A DNA stretch of 64,000 nucleotides from an uncultured Pirellulaceae bacterium (GTDB lineage: Bacteria; Planctomycetota; Planctomycetia; Pirellulales; Pirellulaceae). The DNA lies in assembly GCA_938084685.1 (NCBI GenBank), contig CALKGE010000005.1, forward strand, positions 62,001 through 126,000, read 5' to 3'. The notes beneath the pieces are model-generated. The model was not told the DNA's origin, did no database searches, and saw nothing but the letters and a program-made list of their open reading frames with translations. This document shows positions 63,677 to 64,000 of this stretch, one piece after another (position 1 is the first letter of the stretch; the number at the start of each line of letters is the position of its first letter). Made by a program: the position numbers and the translations under genes.

Positions 63677-64000
63677 TTAATTTTGCATCGCCTCAATCGC
63701 TGCTGCTCGTTCTTCGGCACCTAATTGCCCATCCCCATTTGTGTCAAAGTGACGTAACAACGCGGATTTATCGAGTTTGCTTTCACGTTTCCGAGGCAGG
63801 AACTGCATGCCGTTTCTGCGCTGTGGATTATCAGAGCGTTGTTGAAGACTCTGCCCAGTTTGATTGGGGCGTATTGGAGGACGCTGCGGAGTATTACCAC
63901 CATTTCGCTGAGCCTGGAAACGTTGGATTGCTGCTCGCTCCTCCGGATCCAGTCGGCCATTTTTATTCACATCAAATCGCTGCAACAGTTGACGGTATCT
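63677..64000 (-). CDS. EF-hand protein (5' end cut by window)
   Basis: The frame is open to the window edge, so the N-terminus is missing. At least 107 residues are present. Two EF-hand calcium loops are clear: DVNKNGRLDPEE and DTNGDGQLGAEE, both with the 12-residue D-x-N/D-x-D/N-G pattern. They are separated by an Arg/Gln/Pro/Asn-rich linker of about 50 residues. Secreted EF-hand proteins with such linkers are common in planctomycetes. Whether a signal peptide exists cannot be seen. It converges on the preceding gene with seven bases between stops. Confidence 0.8.
   Translation of the reverse strand, partial: RYRQLLQRFDVNKNGRLDPEERAAIQRFQAQRNGGNTPQRPPIRPNQTGQSLQQRSDNPQRRNGMQFLPRKRESKLDKSALLRHFDTNGDGQLGAEERAAAIEAMQN

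Noticed and set aside
1-64000. Prophage, integrative element or defence island
   Set aside because: No integrase, transposase, capsid, restriction or toxin-antitoxin genes were found. Gene content is housekeeping or phylum-typical and base composition looks even.

Overview
The window is a chromosomal segment of about 51% GC from a planctomycete (phylum Planctomycetota, most likely Planctomycetia). This is inferred from protein families rather than from a marker gene. The pointers are a five-haem cytochrome c carrying a PA14 domain next to a secreted beta-propeller protein, a DUF1080 protein, a fused SecDF, a fused cytochrome b-diheme c, a membrane pseudokinase with the planctomycete-style N-terminal region, a zinc-ribbon/TM protein, futalosine-pathway menaquinone genes and a Kdo synthase. 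No genus is claimed. There are no phage, integrase, transposase or CRISPR genes. This is core and lineage-specific chromosome, organised in short operons on both strands.

Layout. 1-3.7 kb: a vWA-domain protein cut by the window edge (-), a secreted alpha/beta hydrolase (+) and a LysM protein (+) whose leader can form three nested stems that cover its Shine-Dalgarno. 3.7-10.7 kb (all -): tRNA-Thr, a TPR protein ending in two RNA polymerase alpha-CTD-like domains, tgt, yajC and fused secDF. 10.7-21 kb: a tRNA-like relic, a DAG-kinase-like gene, a lipoprotein, kdsA, a GH10-like pseudoenzyme, a DUF1080 protein, purC, an FHA-GAF-PP2C phosphatase and tRNA-Gln. 21-30.2 kb: the secreted propeller/cytochrome pair, glycyl-tRNA synthetase, and the Rieske/cytochrome b-c complex. 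30.4-34.2 kb (-): larB-nnrD-ribF, tightly overlapped, then a DHH phosphoesterase. 34.3-41 kb: GT4 glycosyltransferase, argG, a small lipoprotein (-), pyrB with a dihydroorotase-like pseudoenzyme, and a NYN/YacP protein. 40.8-46.4 kb: mqnE, a HEAT-repeat lipoprotein, menG-ubiX-ubiA (menaquinone), and comB-like. 46.4-54 kb (+): a six-copy 15-bp minisatellite, a sodium:solute symporter, panD, an M24 peptidase, accB-accC and a PPi-type phosphofructokinase. 54.1-57.2 kb (-): hisD-hisC-hisB with a terminator. 57.5-64 kb: threonine aldolase, the membrane pseudokinase, a zinc-ribbon/TM protein and a truncated EF-hand protein (-).

How the genes fit together. YajC and SecDF serve protein export. Menaquinone made through MqnE, UbiA, UbiX and MenG would feed the Rieske/cytochrome b-c complex. 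AccBC starts fatty acid synthesis, and KdsA supplies Kdo for an outer-membrane lipopolysaccharide. The larB-nnrD-ribF operon gathers three enzymes of dinucleotide cofactors. Several proteins keep a family fold but have lost catalytic residues: dihydroorotase-like, kinase-like, GH10-like and possibly transglutaminase-like. The most unusual signals are the structured leader of the LysM gene, the TPR/double alpha-CTD protein, the PyrB/pseudo-dihydroorotase pair, and the pseudokinase with its membrane neighbour. Start codons were chosen from Shine-Dalgarno spacing, gene overlaps and family alignment by eye, and several remain ambiguous as noted.
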